This document shows, in pieces, positions 8,246 through 20,536 of a DNA stretch of 41,747 nt. The stretch is from contig NC_090619.1 in assembly GCF_004359215.1 (NCBI RefSeq), forward strand, positions 1,467,630 through 1,509,376, written 5' to 3'. Positions within the stretch are counted from its first letter, which is position 1. The number at the start of each line of letters is the position of its first letter. Origin of the DNA: Bremia lactucae (Eukaryota > Oomycota > Peronosporomycetes > Peronosporales > Peronosporaceae). The notes beneath the pieces are model-generated. The model saw nothing but the letters and a program-made list of their open reading frames with translations, was not told the DNA's origin and made no database searches. The translations under genes and the position numbers were made by a program.

Positions 8246-11200
8246 CTAATGCTGGCGACGATGCCACTCTCCGCTTTTGTATACCAACTCACTTGTCGGC
8301 CAGTACTTGGGTTCAAGCTTTAGCGTGCTCAAGTGTTCTTTGCCACTTAGGTCCGCATACTTAATGCATACCGAGTCATTCGCAGACTTTTCAGTGACGA
8401 CGCGAAGAAACTCGTCGATGCTAGTGATTTTTATGCCGTCGATTTCCTTGATTCGGCTTGTTGGGGGTGGACCATACCGAGCAGCTGGGGATCCAGAGTA
8501 CCGACAAGACACGTAAATTCCATCATCCAACGAAATACTGCGCTGCGCCGACACAGATAGCGGTGGCGCCTGCAGTAGTAAGCCCTGCCAGAATATGATT
8601 CGCTTGATATCTGTACGCTCCATGAATAGAGTTTTCACTTCAAGCTGCGATTCCTGGCCGTCGCGCACGATAGTAAGCTGCACTTCTGGCTTTTGCGTAC
8701 AGCGCTCTACTTCACGAATGCTTGTCACAATCTTACCATCTACAGCAACCAATATATCGCCATTTTTAAGCACGTCCTGGGCTTCAGTGCCACCCCAGCG
8801 ACGTGCAACAGTCAAAATGGTCCGGCGATCCGGAGCATTCTTTTCTAATATTTCGGCTAGAGCCTGGCCAAGGCCAAGTTCTCGAGCCTTTGCCAAACTC
8901 AAGTGCTCAAAGTCAACACCCAAGTCATAAATTTCAGGTGTCGCTCCACGCATGAGCGAAGCCGCGCTTTCCATCACCAGATCTATCGGGATACCGCGAT
9001 TGAATTGGCTTTCTGTTTTCGAGCTTCGCCGCTGTTGTTGGAAGGAGAATGAGGCCCAAAACGCACTGACTTCCCCGTTTTCACTGCAAATAACGCCACC
9101 TTCCGTGCCAACAACATCCTGAAGAGAAACCATTTCAAGATTGTGCTCCTGATATCGAGGTGGGTTTGGCATGGGCAAACCAATCCACTTGACACCAGAT
9201 ACGATGGTCTCGCGTGACACCAAATCGGAATGACCACTACGGCCTATGCTGCTCATAAGCCCTACAAGCCACACGGGGTCGGATGGCATTAAAGGTTTCG
9301 AGGCAACCTGACAGCTTTCAATAGGTGTCGATCCAATAAGCTTCGGATCATACTGCACAATGGCAAAGTTATGGACAGGATGAACAAAAACCACGTGGGC
9401 TGGAACCATGATGGTGCTAGCAAACGTTACCATGGCATCTCCCATTGAGTCAGTGACAGTGTTGCGATCTACAACTACGAGTCCCTTCACTGCATCGATC
9501 ACAAGTCCTGTGCCTCGATAGTTAGACGTCGATAAACTATTCACACTAAATGGCCGGTCGAAATCTACCGTAACTAATGATCGTGCAAGCTTGTTCTCTA
9601 CTGGATTCTTGCCCGGCAAGGTAGTCGTTGAGCCAATCGGCTCATCTTGGGACAAAGAATTACTGGCTTTGATATCGTGTGCGTCACTTGGTGGAGAGAA
9701 ATGCTCGCAATGCCATGTTCCGAGCCTGTCATCGCGCACGTACTCGCAGAAAGGGAACCACCTGCGATCTACATGTACAACCTCGACCTTTTCCGACTTA
9801 TCCGTCAGCTTTGAAAATTTAACTACAATTCGATCGCGGTCTTTACACTGCTTAAGATAATGCTTAAGTGTCTCAAGATCCGGCGTGTCAATTCCATTGA
9901 CAGAGTGAATGATTGCTCCACGGCCGATTCGAGAACGTTGTAAGAAATATCCTGGGTCTGCAACATAAGGAGATCCAGGCCTCATAGCGTGATTCCGTGC
10001 TTGTTGGTACGACAACGGGTTAATAACAGCTCCACCGATCTCGATAAAGCGCGATGGAGTCACCGAGTGCAAGTCTTGTACTTCTACTTTAAGGGTTATT
10101 GATTCCCCAGAGCGCTCAAGTTGAAGCTCCACCTATTTCATAATAAGTTAGAGATATTGCGATACCTTCTTTTTGACGAGTTTTGTACCTACCTCACTTC
10201 CGACACTGTCATCAAGTATAGCTTCCAATGGTACAAATTGCGTAATCAATTTACCGTTTACGCGGATAAGTACATCTCCAGGTTGCAATTTTTTACTTGA
10301 AGGCCCCCCAGGAATTGTCTCAGCCACAGTCAACATACCGGTTCCCAATGGATGGGTGGTACGAACGAGCTTCTCCGTAACAGGATCAACGCCCAATCGG
10401 CGCACCTCGTCAAATGGTTTGTAATTAAAAATCGTTTGAATTGTGCCGCGAGGAACGCTTTTGCCTTCTCGAATCAAATCAAATGCTCGTTTCACTCGAT
10501 CAAGAGGCAAATAAAAGGATGCAGAAGTGCCAATTTTTCCACCAGCGTTGAGCGCAATGGCATCTCCGTCATGATTAAGTACTGGCGATCCCGACGATCC
10601 GCCCGTGGTACTTGATGAAGCCTGAAGGTAGAACGTGTTGAAATCATTATAGCTATTAAAACCATAATTTGGGGCGTCCCGATCCAGACGCGCGAGGGTG
10701 CCACTAGCAATAGCAAGTTTTTCGGCAGCATCATTACCTACAACACGAATATCCGTCCCCACGGTAGCCTTTGATGGCTCCAGGCGTAATGATGGCACAG
10801 TCATGTGCTTCACATCCTGCAAAAGCAAGCATTATACTCTAATTGTATCCTGCACGAAATGCCACGAGATTACAAACGAACCGCCGGGTCAAATTGAAAA
10901 AAACCAAAATCATGGACGGGGTCGCGATAAATTGGGATCACACGCACTTCCTCATTGTTTTGAAACACAGCCTCAGCGTCCTACCAAAACGAATAAATTA
11001 AGTATAAATTTAAGTTCTTGCAACTCCAAATGTCGTACAAAAACGATAAAAAGCACGTTTCCGTACAATCGGTCCTGGTCCAACGACGTGCCGATTTGTC
11101 AAGATAATTCCTTTATCCGCATCCACCACAAAACCTGTTGCGGATCCGTTACCTGGAGACTCTGTGTCGAAAAACTAACAAATTTCACCACCAAACGATC

Positions 11201-11710
11201 TTTCATTAGTTAAACGTTAGCAACAATTTCCGTTCCTTCAAACCTTGGGTGAATTTAACTTCAAGCTCACAATGGCCGGTACTACGCGTTCAAGCGTCGC
11301 TTTCCAATCTGATTTATGCTGATTCGCTTCAGCGGTCACTAGCTCTGCCGCAAGGCGAGCACTTAACTTGCGCTCGTGCGCAATCTCTAGATCACGCTGT
11401 TGCTTCTCCTGTTCGCTCTGGCGCCCTGTCGCCACGAGCAGATAGCCAGTCCCCGCTACGGTCAGTGCAGCCACTACCATTTGAGCGCTTTTCGTGTCTA
11501 TATAAATTCAATAAATCCAATTGTTGTCAGCTTTTAGCCTTTGACTGAAAGACCCAGCTACTTACTTGAAGATGACGCGGACGAAGACGTCGAGAAAAAT
11601 CGCGGAAGCCGGAAGGGCAGAATCTGCAATGAACGAGGACACTGAACAATCACTTGCGCACTTTTAGCATGAGTTCGAGATCTAGACAGCGAAGAGCGCC
11701 GTGCCACCAT
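8246..11710 (-). CDS. NMA111: Nma111-type double HtrA serine protease (about 1033 aa, six exons)
   Basis: Exons are 11710-11566, 11497-11244, 11159-11067, 10980-10882, 10816-10193 and 10132-8246, all in phase. The family is the large tandem HtrA type: an active trypsin-like half, a degenerate second half, and several PDZ domains. The catalytic triad is visible as His157 (LTNRHVV), Asp188 ([10 protein letters not shown]) and about Ser272 ([10 protein letters not shown]). PDZ segments follow, for example [13 protein letters not shown] and [13 protein letters not shown]. The first exon encodes an Arg/Ser-rich segment without acidic residues ([15 protein letters not shown]) followed by a hydrophobic span at residues 55-73. 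This suggests mitochondrial import and membrane anchoring, unlike nuclear yeast Nma111. Starting at the ATG at 11480 is possible but would lose the presequence. The acceptor at 11160 and the donor at 10881 are the least certain splice sites. Probable role: protein quality control. Confidence 0.82.
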
Positions 11711-11829
11711 TGCTCTCGTGTTCCACATGGTATGCCACAGAATGGCTGCGCAGTAAAAATCCGAGTGTTATGGAAGTTATATCCTTTTTATGGGTTGATT
11801 TATCTTTAAAAAAATTGGTACAATTGGTA
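11711..11829. promoter_or_regulatory. 119-bp divergent intergenic region, HtrA / SKI3
   Basis: The HtrA start (11710, minus) and the SKI3 start (11830, plus) are only 119 bp apart. Any core promoters for the two genes must sit here or within the first exons. I see A/T-rich runs near the SKI3 side but no convincing full initiator match. If SKI3 starts at an in-frame upstream ATG the gap is smaller still. Confidence 0.5.
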
Positions 11830-14800
11830 ATGTCGACTGCCATGCTCAAGAAAATGCTGCTGGACGCCGCGTCGGCGCTTAAAGCCGAGCGCTTTCAAGA
11901 GGCACAAGATGCAGGTAGGCGCGTGACGCAGCTCGACTCCAATAATTTTCAGGCCTTCATGTGCATTGGCATTGCAAGCTTACACTTGCAACAGGTTAGT
12001 CATTCCACGAGGGCCAAAACGTGCAAAGAGTGTAACTCTTTTATTGCAGTGGGCAAATTGTGAAGACGCGTGCCGCCGTGCAGCAGATCTGAAGCCGGAT
12101 ATGCCGACACCGTGGAAGGTGATGATCCGATAATATACGCGATTTATATAATTGTTACGGCTAAGGTTAATGGAGCTTGCAGTATCTAGTTGATCTCTTT
12201 GAGGCAAAAAACGATTATACAAGCAAACTGGAACCACTGCAAAAGCTCGTAGACATCAACTTTAGGTTCAAATATATATGACCAGTATGGCCCATAAATT
12301 TGGCATTTGCTGATCATATACGTGTATATTTGTGGTTGATAGGAGTAAAAAGCCGAAAAAGTGTCAAAAATGGGTTGCGGAGGTTGCAAGAACTGCGATG
12401 AAGTTGAATCTGCTCCCAAAGGTTAGTTTCTACTCTCTCTTCTTCCGCTGATAATAAGTCATTATTTTGCTCTATGTAGGCTTTTGATTCGTGGTATTTA
12501 CTCGTGGGGGAGCAAACTAGGAATTTAGCACAACTTTCATTGGAAAACACTCCTAACAACGAGTTACCGACGCCACTAAGTATTTGGTTGGACATGCTGG
12601 ATCTATTGCAGGTAGAAGAAGTACATGCCTCTATTATGGAAATAGTCTGCGTGCTTAACAGTTAATGTGTCTCTGGAGTAGCGTCCGGGATTTTCTCTAT
12701 CGGAATGTTCGGGTACCTTATCGATGACAGCGTTATCGCATCAATTCTTTGCAGTTGTGTTTCGTATAAATTTGACTGCTCAGAATGAAGAAATCTGTGC
12801 GTTTCGTCAACGAATTGATGTCTCGATGGCATTTTTCATGCGATTTCACTTAGATGACTTGAAGAGTTCTAAAGAAAAGTCGGATGCTTTAAAAACGGTG
12901 GATTCATTAGCAATTTCAATTGTTGAACGATTTCCCGAGTCCAAGACCGCAGCAGAATATTTGCTTCTTCGATCAGAAGACCAGGACACTCGTATGTTGT
13001 ATTGATTTGCAAATGCTGCAGATGCACTCAGCGATCTGATAATGTTGTCATTGGCAGCGCTCATGATCGAAAAATCCAAGGAGATTGCAAAATGTTTATC
13101 TGCTAGCTACCCAAATAGCCCAATGGTGCTCGTATTTCAAGCGATCGAGTGTTTGCATGTAGGAGATACTAACCAGGTATGTTTCGCGATGTCTTGTTTA
13201 ATTGATGGCTAATATGTAGCCTCTTTTGGTTCAAGGCACAAGAAAAATTTGTTAAAGCTTTGGCAGGATATGCGTCGTCGCCATTTCAAGAGTGTACTCT
13301 CTGCATTCGTGTACATGTTGAATTGGCATCGATCGCTCTTGCCGCTCGCGACATTGAGGGTTGTCTGAAGCGTCTTGCGCTGGCTAAAAAGATAATGGCT
13401 GATAAAATGAAGTTGCTAGGAACTGGAAGCCCGCTGCCTGCTGTGTAAGTAATGATACCCTGTTAATATTTTACCGTGTCTAATGATATGTACTTGATGT
13501 ATGTAGGTATTCTGAAGTCAAGGTTGAATTTATGACAGCAAAAGCGCACGAATACTCTGCTCACTTCACTGCAGCTCTGAAGCACTACCGCAAAGTAATT
13601 GGAAGTGATGACGTTGGCTTTAAAATCAAAGCTGTTATTGCAGCAGCAGAGCTTCTGGCGATGATGGATCGACCTCAGGAAGCCATCCACATCATCGACT
13701 CGTTGTTGCTATCCGAAGTGGAAAATGAAGAATTCAGTGCTGCTTTGCTTTGTACACTTGGGTGGCTGCATTATAAGCTCGGAAAACTTGAACAAGCTCA
13801 AGAGCTTCTTGAAGAAAATGCAAGCAAAATTTCGCCGGGTGACGTTTTAGCCAAAGGCCAAGCGTTAAAGCGACTGGCGATCGTGTATTGGCACTGTGGT
13901 GGTTCTCTTCAAACAATGAAGACAGGATGCTTCAGTCATCTATTGCAAGCCGCCAAGTTGACGCCATCTGACGCCGAGATCTTTTCGTGGCTGGGAAAAT
14001 GGTACCAGGAAATTGCGAAGGATAATTTGCGTGCTGAAAAGTGCTTTTTAAAGGCGCTTTCATTATCTTCTACAAATGAGTTGGCGGGGTTAGCCCTGAG
14101 CAGTCTTTATGACTTGCAGGACAAGTACGAAACGAATGTAGAGCTTTGGAAGCGGATGACACAAAATCAGGAAACTGCACCTACATGGGCACTTCTGCGA
14201 CTGGCGCAGCACATTGTAGATCAAAATGACGAGGCCGCAGTGGGTAAGTTACATTTAGTGCTGCGCAATGACCCTTTAAATGCTAGGCATTGGGTGATTA
14301 TGGCACACGTCTACCACCACTTTAGCAAGCACGTGTCTGCCCAACGATCATACGTGAAGGCCATTGAGCTAGGTGAAAATAGCTGGTCCGTTCGGTGTGA
14401 ACTGGCTCGAATTGAAGGATCAATGTTTCTATTTGATGATGCCTTGAAGCGTATCAAACCGGTTGTTGTAGGTGAATCGTCTGATGACGAACCGGACGTG
14501 ACAGTGGCTGCAATGATTTATTGTGACCTTTTATTCCAGCAGGCCAAGTATTTGTGTGTAGAGGGGTTGTACGGTAGAGCTGCCGAAAATCTGAAGGAAG
14601 CTTCGGCTACAATAAAGAGTTTGCCGTCAACGTCCTCATTCGCACATTCAGTCGAAGCATGCAAATTGATGGGTGATATTCATTGTTTTGCATTCTACTT
14701 GACACCAAACTCATTTTTAAGCGAAGGATCGACCTGGGTGGAGTTTATAAGCGCTGGACGAAAAGCATATGAGGCTGGTGTACTACTTGCCGCGAAACGC

Positions 14801-17053
14801 GAAAATGAGACGACGGATGGATCTGATGCGGTAACAGCGGAATTGTATTACGATATCGGTCTGGGTTTTTGGTATGAAAGTCAGGCATTGAGCAACATAC
14901 GAGGCATTTTTAGGTCAGCATTCTCAGGCGAAACAGAGCTTGACACAGAAACTGCAATTGCTAAACTGACGATGAAGGCATCGACGAATTTTAAGTTGGC
15001 TCTTAAAAAGGATCCTTCATGCGCGTTAGCGTGGAATGGTTTAGCCCTTGTTTCAAAAAATGTTTTGGTCAAACAATTTTGTTGGGCACGAGCTATCCAA
15101 AGTGGTAATAGTGACGCATCATGGGCCAATCTGGGTATGTTCTACCTGAGTCAGGCTGATGCCGTGCCAACAGCAGCGTCACTGGCACAGAAGTCGTTCC
15201 TTCATTTACAAAGTATAAATTCAAGTAATCCCGCCATGTGGAGTGGCTATGCTATGTTAGCTCGTCGCCAAGCTAACTCTCCAACTCAGCAAAGGAAAAC
15301 AATTGAAGCGTTCGACTGCGCGTTGCAGACAGGGATGCATCTGGATGCATTGCTAGGTTTGAGCATGGCACTCCTTGATGACGGAGCGACCGTTGGTGAT
15401 TTAGTCACCAAAGCTCCTGAACATAAATCTGAGCTCGTTTTGTTTTACTTGAAGAAATATCTTGAGCGAGATCCGTATAATGGACGTGCTTGGCACGCCC
15501 TTGGCGTAGTTCAGTATCGACTTAAACTCTACAAAGAGGCTTCGGTATCTTACACCCGCGCCCTTTCGTTGACAAAGTCTTCGGAAGAACTCAAGTGGGA
15601 CATGCTTGTAACAAGCTTTGGCGAGCTGTCAAGTAAGCGTCAAGATGATAAAGCAGACGAAATAGAACTGCTGCGAAAGATTTCTGTAAAGATAAAAAAA
15701 TTGGATGGGGAAGAATCAGCAATTCAGACTATTGTGCAAGCACAGCTACTACATCGCCAATCCAAAGGGGATGAAGCAATGAAATTACTGCAGGCGAAAT
15801 TATTGCACGACGAATTTCAGTTCAGCCAAGCTGACATCATAGCCGTTATCGGTCTATCGATGGCAAGCATGTTGATGGAGAAGTTCGCGTCGCAAGCGAC
15901 TAGTCTCGCAATGGCTTGTAAAAATCGATTGCTTCTGTCGATTAATCAAGCTAAATCTTTATTTACTACGCGCGACTACGAAAACCTGCGTGTTGTGGAG
16001 CTTTATGAACGATCAATTGGCGACGAAAACTCAAATTTGACACGTCTGCAAGCCCTTTTGCAAATTACTGACAACACCAACTCTAGTACATTATGGACGC
16101 GGCTCGGTTTGGCGACGATTGATTCAGAAGGCTTCCAGATGTCACGTTGCCTTACTCAATTAATGCGTTCGAATGCGAAAACGGTACCATTTTGTGATGA
16201 AAGTGTGGAACGTAACTATTTCAATGCGCTGCTAGGGCTTTTAAAGGCTAATTCATTGGGTGAAGATGGTTTTTGTCTTGATGCGCAAAAGCTAATTCGT
16301 GCTCAGCCTTGGAATCCGCACGCATATATTCTGGCTGGCACTAGTATCCTTAAGCGTTCAAACCTAGCGGCAAAGATAGATTCACACGACATCACTCTTC
16401 GACAATTATTACGTTTGTTGCAGATCGGGTTGCTGAATGCAAGAGGAAACGAATTCTGCGTCGCTCAACTATATTTGCTGATTAGCTACTGTTACGTTAT
16501 GCTTGGCGAACAGGCTGAGGCGATTGCTAATTCTACCCAAGCATTAAACCGAATTGAAGCAGGCAAAGAAAAAGCCACCGTCAACGAAACCGTGAATACC
16601 GATCTATTAGAAGCACGTTTGCTTTCGATCTCGAACCCTAATAAGGCGATCAAGAAGTATTTAAATATCATTAAGAGCGTCTCGGCTGCTGCAGCGCCTT
16701 GCTCGAACAGAATATTTCCAATCCTCATTGAGCTCGGAGGACATTACGAGCAATGGCAGCTCTCGAATGCGGCAATTACTGTGTGGAAGTTTCTTGCCTC
16801 TATAACGTCGACGAAATCGGCTCGCTCTACTGCTGACAAAAACGAAAGCAGCGCATCTACTTGCTTAAGTAGCGACGGCTATCTTGCTACTTGTTTCTTT
16901 GCTAATTTAAGGCTGGCGCTTGTTCACGGTAAACGAAACCAATTAAAGTCGGCCCGCAAGCACATTAAGGTAGCCCAAGCGCTTGCTGAAACTGGAGAAG
17001 ACTTAAGACCGTCCACGGTCGCTGCTTTCGTAGAAAGCATTTTTTCAAATTAG
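11830..17053 (+). CDS. SKI3: SKI3 / TTC37-like TPR protein of the Ski complex (1574 aa, nine exons)
   Basis: Exons are 11830-11994, 12050-12118, 12183-12265, 12343-12421, 12480-12660, 12755-12991, 13022-13176, 13236-13444 and 13507-17053. All introns are GT-AG and the joined frame is open for 1574 residues, close to human TTC37 (about 1560). The N-terminus starts with a TPR pair (LDAASALKAERFQEAQDAGR, then WANCEDACRRAADLKPD), followed by a segment like the TTC37 linker (KCQKWVAEVARTAMKL). The long last exon is almost all TPR helices, for example LGKWYQEIAKDNLRAEKCFLKALSLS-type units. Ski3 scaffolds the Ski2 helicase and Ski8, feeding mRNA to the cytoplasmic exosome. I chose 11830 because it gives the usual short N-terminus; in-frame ATGs lie upstream. 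It is divergent from HtrA and convergent with RPP40, with 50 bp between stops. An identical-looking copy is at 23118-28341. Confidence 0.82.
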
Positions 17054-17103
17054 GTACAGTCGAGATTTATCAATGCAAGCGGCTATGTGGATCACCACAA
17101 TAT

Positions 17104-18354
17104 CTAGACTATAGCATCATGTGGGCCTAACGCTTGAAGCATGAAATATTCTGAATTCGGAAGTATAAGGAGCGTATAATTGTTGCTTCCATTGACTAGA
17201 TACCCATGTTCTCGTCGTTGTGACTCGCTTTTTCGAGTGCTCGTACTATTAGGTACCCATGAAACAAATGCGTCTGGAAATCCCCAGACTGTCACCGCCC
17301 CCCAAGGCAACTCGCCAATTTCAACTGCATGCTGCACTTTCGTAATAATTGTGGAGCAAAATGGAGGAGCCAGTAGTCCACGCCACCTTACTGTTGTAAT
17401 CTCACTACTCCCTTCACATTCAAATGAGTCAGGAATACCTGAATATGTCGATACATAGTCCTCTGGTTTGTGGCGCTTGAGCAAGTCGGTAAGTCGACAA
17501 GCCACAAGCCCCAGCCACTCGTACGCCTCTTCGAGTGATAATCTGAGCTTTTCACCGTCTTTCTCTTTGTTTAATCTCAACTCGGCATAAAAATTGTCAA
17601 GTTTCGGCAAAATTACGTCACTAAATGTTGTCGTCTTGGCATTGAGCTCGAAACGCGAGCGTGGCATTTCATCATCTTTAAACACGATAGTGCGTGGTGC
17701 TCCACACTGCTTGAACGCGCACACCAGCATCTCAAGGTTTTCCAATTTTGATCTTATACACTTCCTGACGCGGTCCCAATATGCATTCTCTTTCTCGTCC
17801 GTAAATGTGACGGATGTCAAATCCAGCGTGATGACGTACCTCTGAGCTCGCTTTACATGTGCCGATCGGCTATTTGCAGGGATCGCCTTGCCATATTTTT
17901 CACCTACTATTCCTAATTGTTTGTAAGTGTCTGAACCTACCAGTAGCAGCAATTGACCAGATGGCAACAACATCGCAGATTGTGATGCATCCACTGCTAC
18001 GTTCTTCGCGATCATAAATACAGTGCCACCGTTTGCCAAGTACTCGCGAATGAATGTCGGTGATAAAAATATGTCTAGTGACGCCTCAATCTCGTAGTAA
18101 AAACCCGTCTCCCATTGCAGCGGTTGCGCAACAGTCTTTCCAACTATGAATGGAAGATAGACTTCGAGCTGCTGATTAAAGGCGTGACTGGTGATGATAT
18201 TCTCGTGGCGAGAGGCGACGTGGGTAAAGTGAGAGTGCCACACCAGTAGACGAGAGGATGGGTATGAAATATCCGGATTGCTTGTTAAAAGCGCATTAGC
18301 ACTCTCACGCCGAGAGCGACGCTGAGCAACAGTAGTCTTACCACCACTGACCAT
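17104..18354 (-). CDS. RPP40: RNase P/MRP subunit RPP40-like (416 aa)
   Basis: Single exon, ATG at 18354. The segment SAMLLPSGQLLLLVGSDTYKQLGI (about residues 128-151) corresponds to the 'LLPSG.L.L....TYE.LGL' block of human RPP40. YVITLDLT, EWLGLVAC and DYVSTY follow in the family order, and the C-terminus keeps PWGAVTVWGFPDAFVSW, then EHGYLVNGSNNYTLLILPN. RPP40 is a protein subunit of nuclear RNase P and RNase MRP, which trim the tRNA 5' leader and process pre-rRNA. It is convergent with SKI3, and the stop codons are about 50 bp apart. A MULE transposon begins only about 40 bp upstream of its ATG, so its promoter is either very short, inside the transposon end, or lost. The match is by remembered family pattern and not by alignment. 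Confidence 0.75.
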   Translation of the reverse strand: MVSGGKTTVAQRRSRRESANALLTSNPDISYPSSRLLVWHSHFTHVASRHENIITSHAFNQQLEVYLPFIVGKTVAQPLQWETGFYYEIEASLDIFLSPTFIREYLANGGTVFMIAKNVAVDASQSAMLLPSGQLLLLVGSDTYKQLGIVGEKYGKAIPANSRSAHVKRAQRYVITLDLTSVTFTDEKENAYWDRVRKCIRSKLENLEMLVCAFKQCGAPRTIVFKDDEMPRSRFELNAKTTTFSDVILPKLDNFYAELRLNKEKDGEKLRLSLEEAYEWLGLVACRLTDLLKRHKPEDYVSTYSGIPDSFECEGSSEITTVRWRGLLAPPFCSTIITKVQHAVEIGELPWGAVTVWGFPDAFVSWVPNSTSTRKSESQRREHGYLVNGSNNYTLLILPNSEYFMLQALGPHDAIV

Positions 18355-18394
18355 TGAAAAGTTGCAAATCTCGTATTTTTAGGCCGTCGGTATA

Positions 18395-18461
18395 GCGACA
18401 CCCCCATCTTGGTATACACACCACTTCTGTACCAGCAGCTGTACAGCTATTTTAATGTATA
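18395..18461 (+). repeat. Left terminal inverted repeat of the MULE
   Basis: It runs from GCGACACCCCCATCTTGG to ACAGCTATTTT and pairs with 20684-20760. It contains a shortened form of the palindrome found intact in the right end (CTGTACCAGC-AGCTGTACAG), having lost bases in one arm. It lies 41 bp upstream of the RPP40 start codon. Confidence 0.7.
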
Positions 18462-18549
18462 CTATGCGCCAAAACAGAATTATGCTTCAAATAACTCAAA
18501 TAACTCACCCCATTTTTTTGTAGTTGCATAATCTACATCCACTGCAATA

Positions 18550-20536
18550 ATGTTTCTTAACTCACCTTCAAACTGCACCTATATTTCCCTTGAGCTTGCA
18601 GAGGAAGCAGTCAAAAACCTCGCCTTGTAGGAGGGTTATGCAATTAAGAGAAGGAGGTCCAAAAAGGATAGTTCTGACAACTTAGGAAAGTTTGGCTTGG
18701 TTGTGCCCATGGTGGAACACACCAACCAATGGTTGCACAAGTTCGGACGACAAGCACTCGATGTCTAGCTTGTCCCTGGTCAACCATCCTACAGAGGAGA
18801 AGCCAAGATGAATGGACTGCCACTGTTGCCAATGGCGAACATAACCATGCAGCAGCAGCAAATGTGGCAGCTTACCCTGAGGCTCGCACTTTAACATCAC
18901 AACAAGTGGAAACTGTCGTATTGATGAGTAAAAGTGGGGCCAAACCACTTGTTATAATGAAGGCACTAAAAGCATCCGATCAAACCCGTAGAGTCATTGG
19001 ACAGGATAACAACATCAGAAAGCAAGAGCAACAACAATTTCTTACGGGTAGAATACCACTGAAAGCTCTTCTTGACACCCTTGGAGAAGAAGATGTTTAC
19101 CATGCATTTGAGAGAAATTCAACAGGACAACTCTCAAGCCTTATCATTGCCCCCAAAATATCCCATTCCATTTTCAAAGATTTTGCCTCTGCCGATGTTT
19201 TGCTCATGAATTCCACACACAAAACAAACAAATTCAAAATGTTTTTGCTTCATGTGATGGGAGTAACATCAACACATCAATCTTTCTCCCTCTGCTACTG
19301 CTTCATGTTGCAGTAAGCACAAGAAAACTATGTATGGTGTTTGGAGCATATTACCGAGTGCTTTAAAGAAAAGACATCTAGCCGTATTGTCATTGTAACA
19401 GACAGAGAGTTGGCATTGATGAATGGAATAAGCATTGTGCTTCCATGTGCCATCAGCTTGTTATGTACCTGGCATATTAACAAGAATGTCCTTGCAAATT
19501 TGAAGAGAAAATTTGCGACAACTGAAGCTTGGGAGGAATTTTATGCAAATTGGCATAAACTCTGTGCATTACCCACCGAGAATGCATATTTGAGAATTAC
19601 CAAGAAGTTGATAGGAAATATCCTTTGGGTTTTGCATACTTAAGTGCAACCTGGCTGATGCATAAGCAACAATTTGTGTTTGCGTGGACAAAGTCTATAC
19701 AACACTATCGGCATACAACAACATCACGTGTGGAAGGAGGCCATGCTACTATTAAAAAATGGATAGCAATTTCTACTGGCAACTTATCAGTTGTCTATGA
19801 AAAGCTGCTTCTTGCATGCCAGCAGCAGCAGGAGATTATCAGCTATCAGGTAGCTTATGATCAATCTCATGATTTGATCCAGTTGCAAATGGATTCTGGA
19901 CTGCAGTGAATAGAAAGATATCTCATTTTGCTCTAAAGATGGTTAGTTCTGCCTTACTACATGCCTTTCAGTCATAAGCTTTTTTAACGCTTTACTAAAC
20001 ACAGGTACATAATCAGTATCAAAGGGCACTGCCTAATGAGGATGAGAACATAAATCTCTGTACCCACACCTTTTCAAGCAATTACGGGTTACCTTGCTCC
20101 CACATCATCAGGCATCTGCATGCTGCAAACAAGATTCTGACTTTGGACCATTTTTGACTCACATTGGTGGCTGTATTTGCCAGTGGAACCAGCCAACATT
20201 CCTTTGATCCCTGCAAGAACATTTACAGATGTTTTTGTTCATCTTCAAGAGCAACATGCAATCCTGCCTCCACACCAGCAGCTACTGCTTGAACAAAACT
20301 TAATGAGAGCAAATGAAGATCTGCTTGTCAGAGATCCTGTGTTGAGACGGCAGCGTGGACGGCCCACTGGAAGTACGCGACGTGATCCCTCAGCTTTCAA
20401 ATATGTAGATGGAACAGCAGGCACTTTTGCAGCAAATGGCAGGAAGCGAAAGTGTGTTGAATGTCAAGCAGAGGGACATAATAAAAGGACATGCCTGAAC
20501 GCGAAAGATTTCCAACAATTCTTGGAGCAGATGTAA
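18550..20536 (+). pseudogene. MULE transposase with FAR1-like and zinc-knuckle parts, broken
   Basis: Pieces in order: an N-terminal FAR1-like zinc domain (about 18595-18870; EEAVKNLAL, then EGYAIKRRRSKK); the MULE transposase core; and a C-terminal CCHC-type knuckle (CVECQAEGHNKRTC, about 20454-20495). The core shows the DDE region, but the first acidic residue is changed: LLMNSTHKTN where relatives have D at the N. The second motif, VTDRELALMN, and the E in SRVEGGHATIKKW are kept. There are frame changes near 18720 and 19625, and a TAA at 19314 in the middle of the core. Both the reading frame and the active site are dead, so this copy cannot encode an active transposase. Confidence 0.8.

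Noticed and set aside
10698..11213. 171-codon plus-strand ORF over the HtrA gene
   Set aside because: It is antisense to well-supported HtrA exons and introns, with no recognisable domain.
11572..11667. 31-codon plus-strand ORF (MTRTKTSRK...) as a gene or SKI3 first exon
   Set aside because: It lies antisense to the HtrA first exon and intron, ends in a stop before SKI3, and has no splice link that I can support.
11701..11829. SKI3 start at the upstream in-frame codons (11701 or the ATG near 11770)
   Set aside because: The extra residues do not resemble the family N-terminus, and they would overlap the HtrA first exon. The Met at 11830 fits the usual length.
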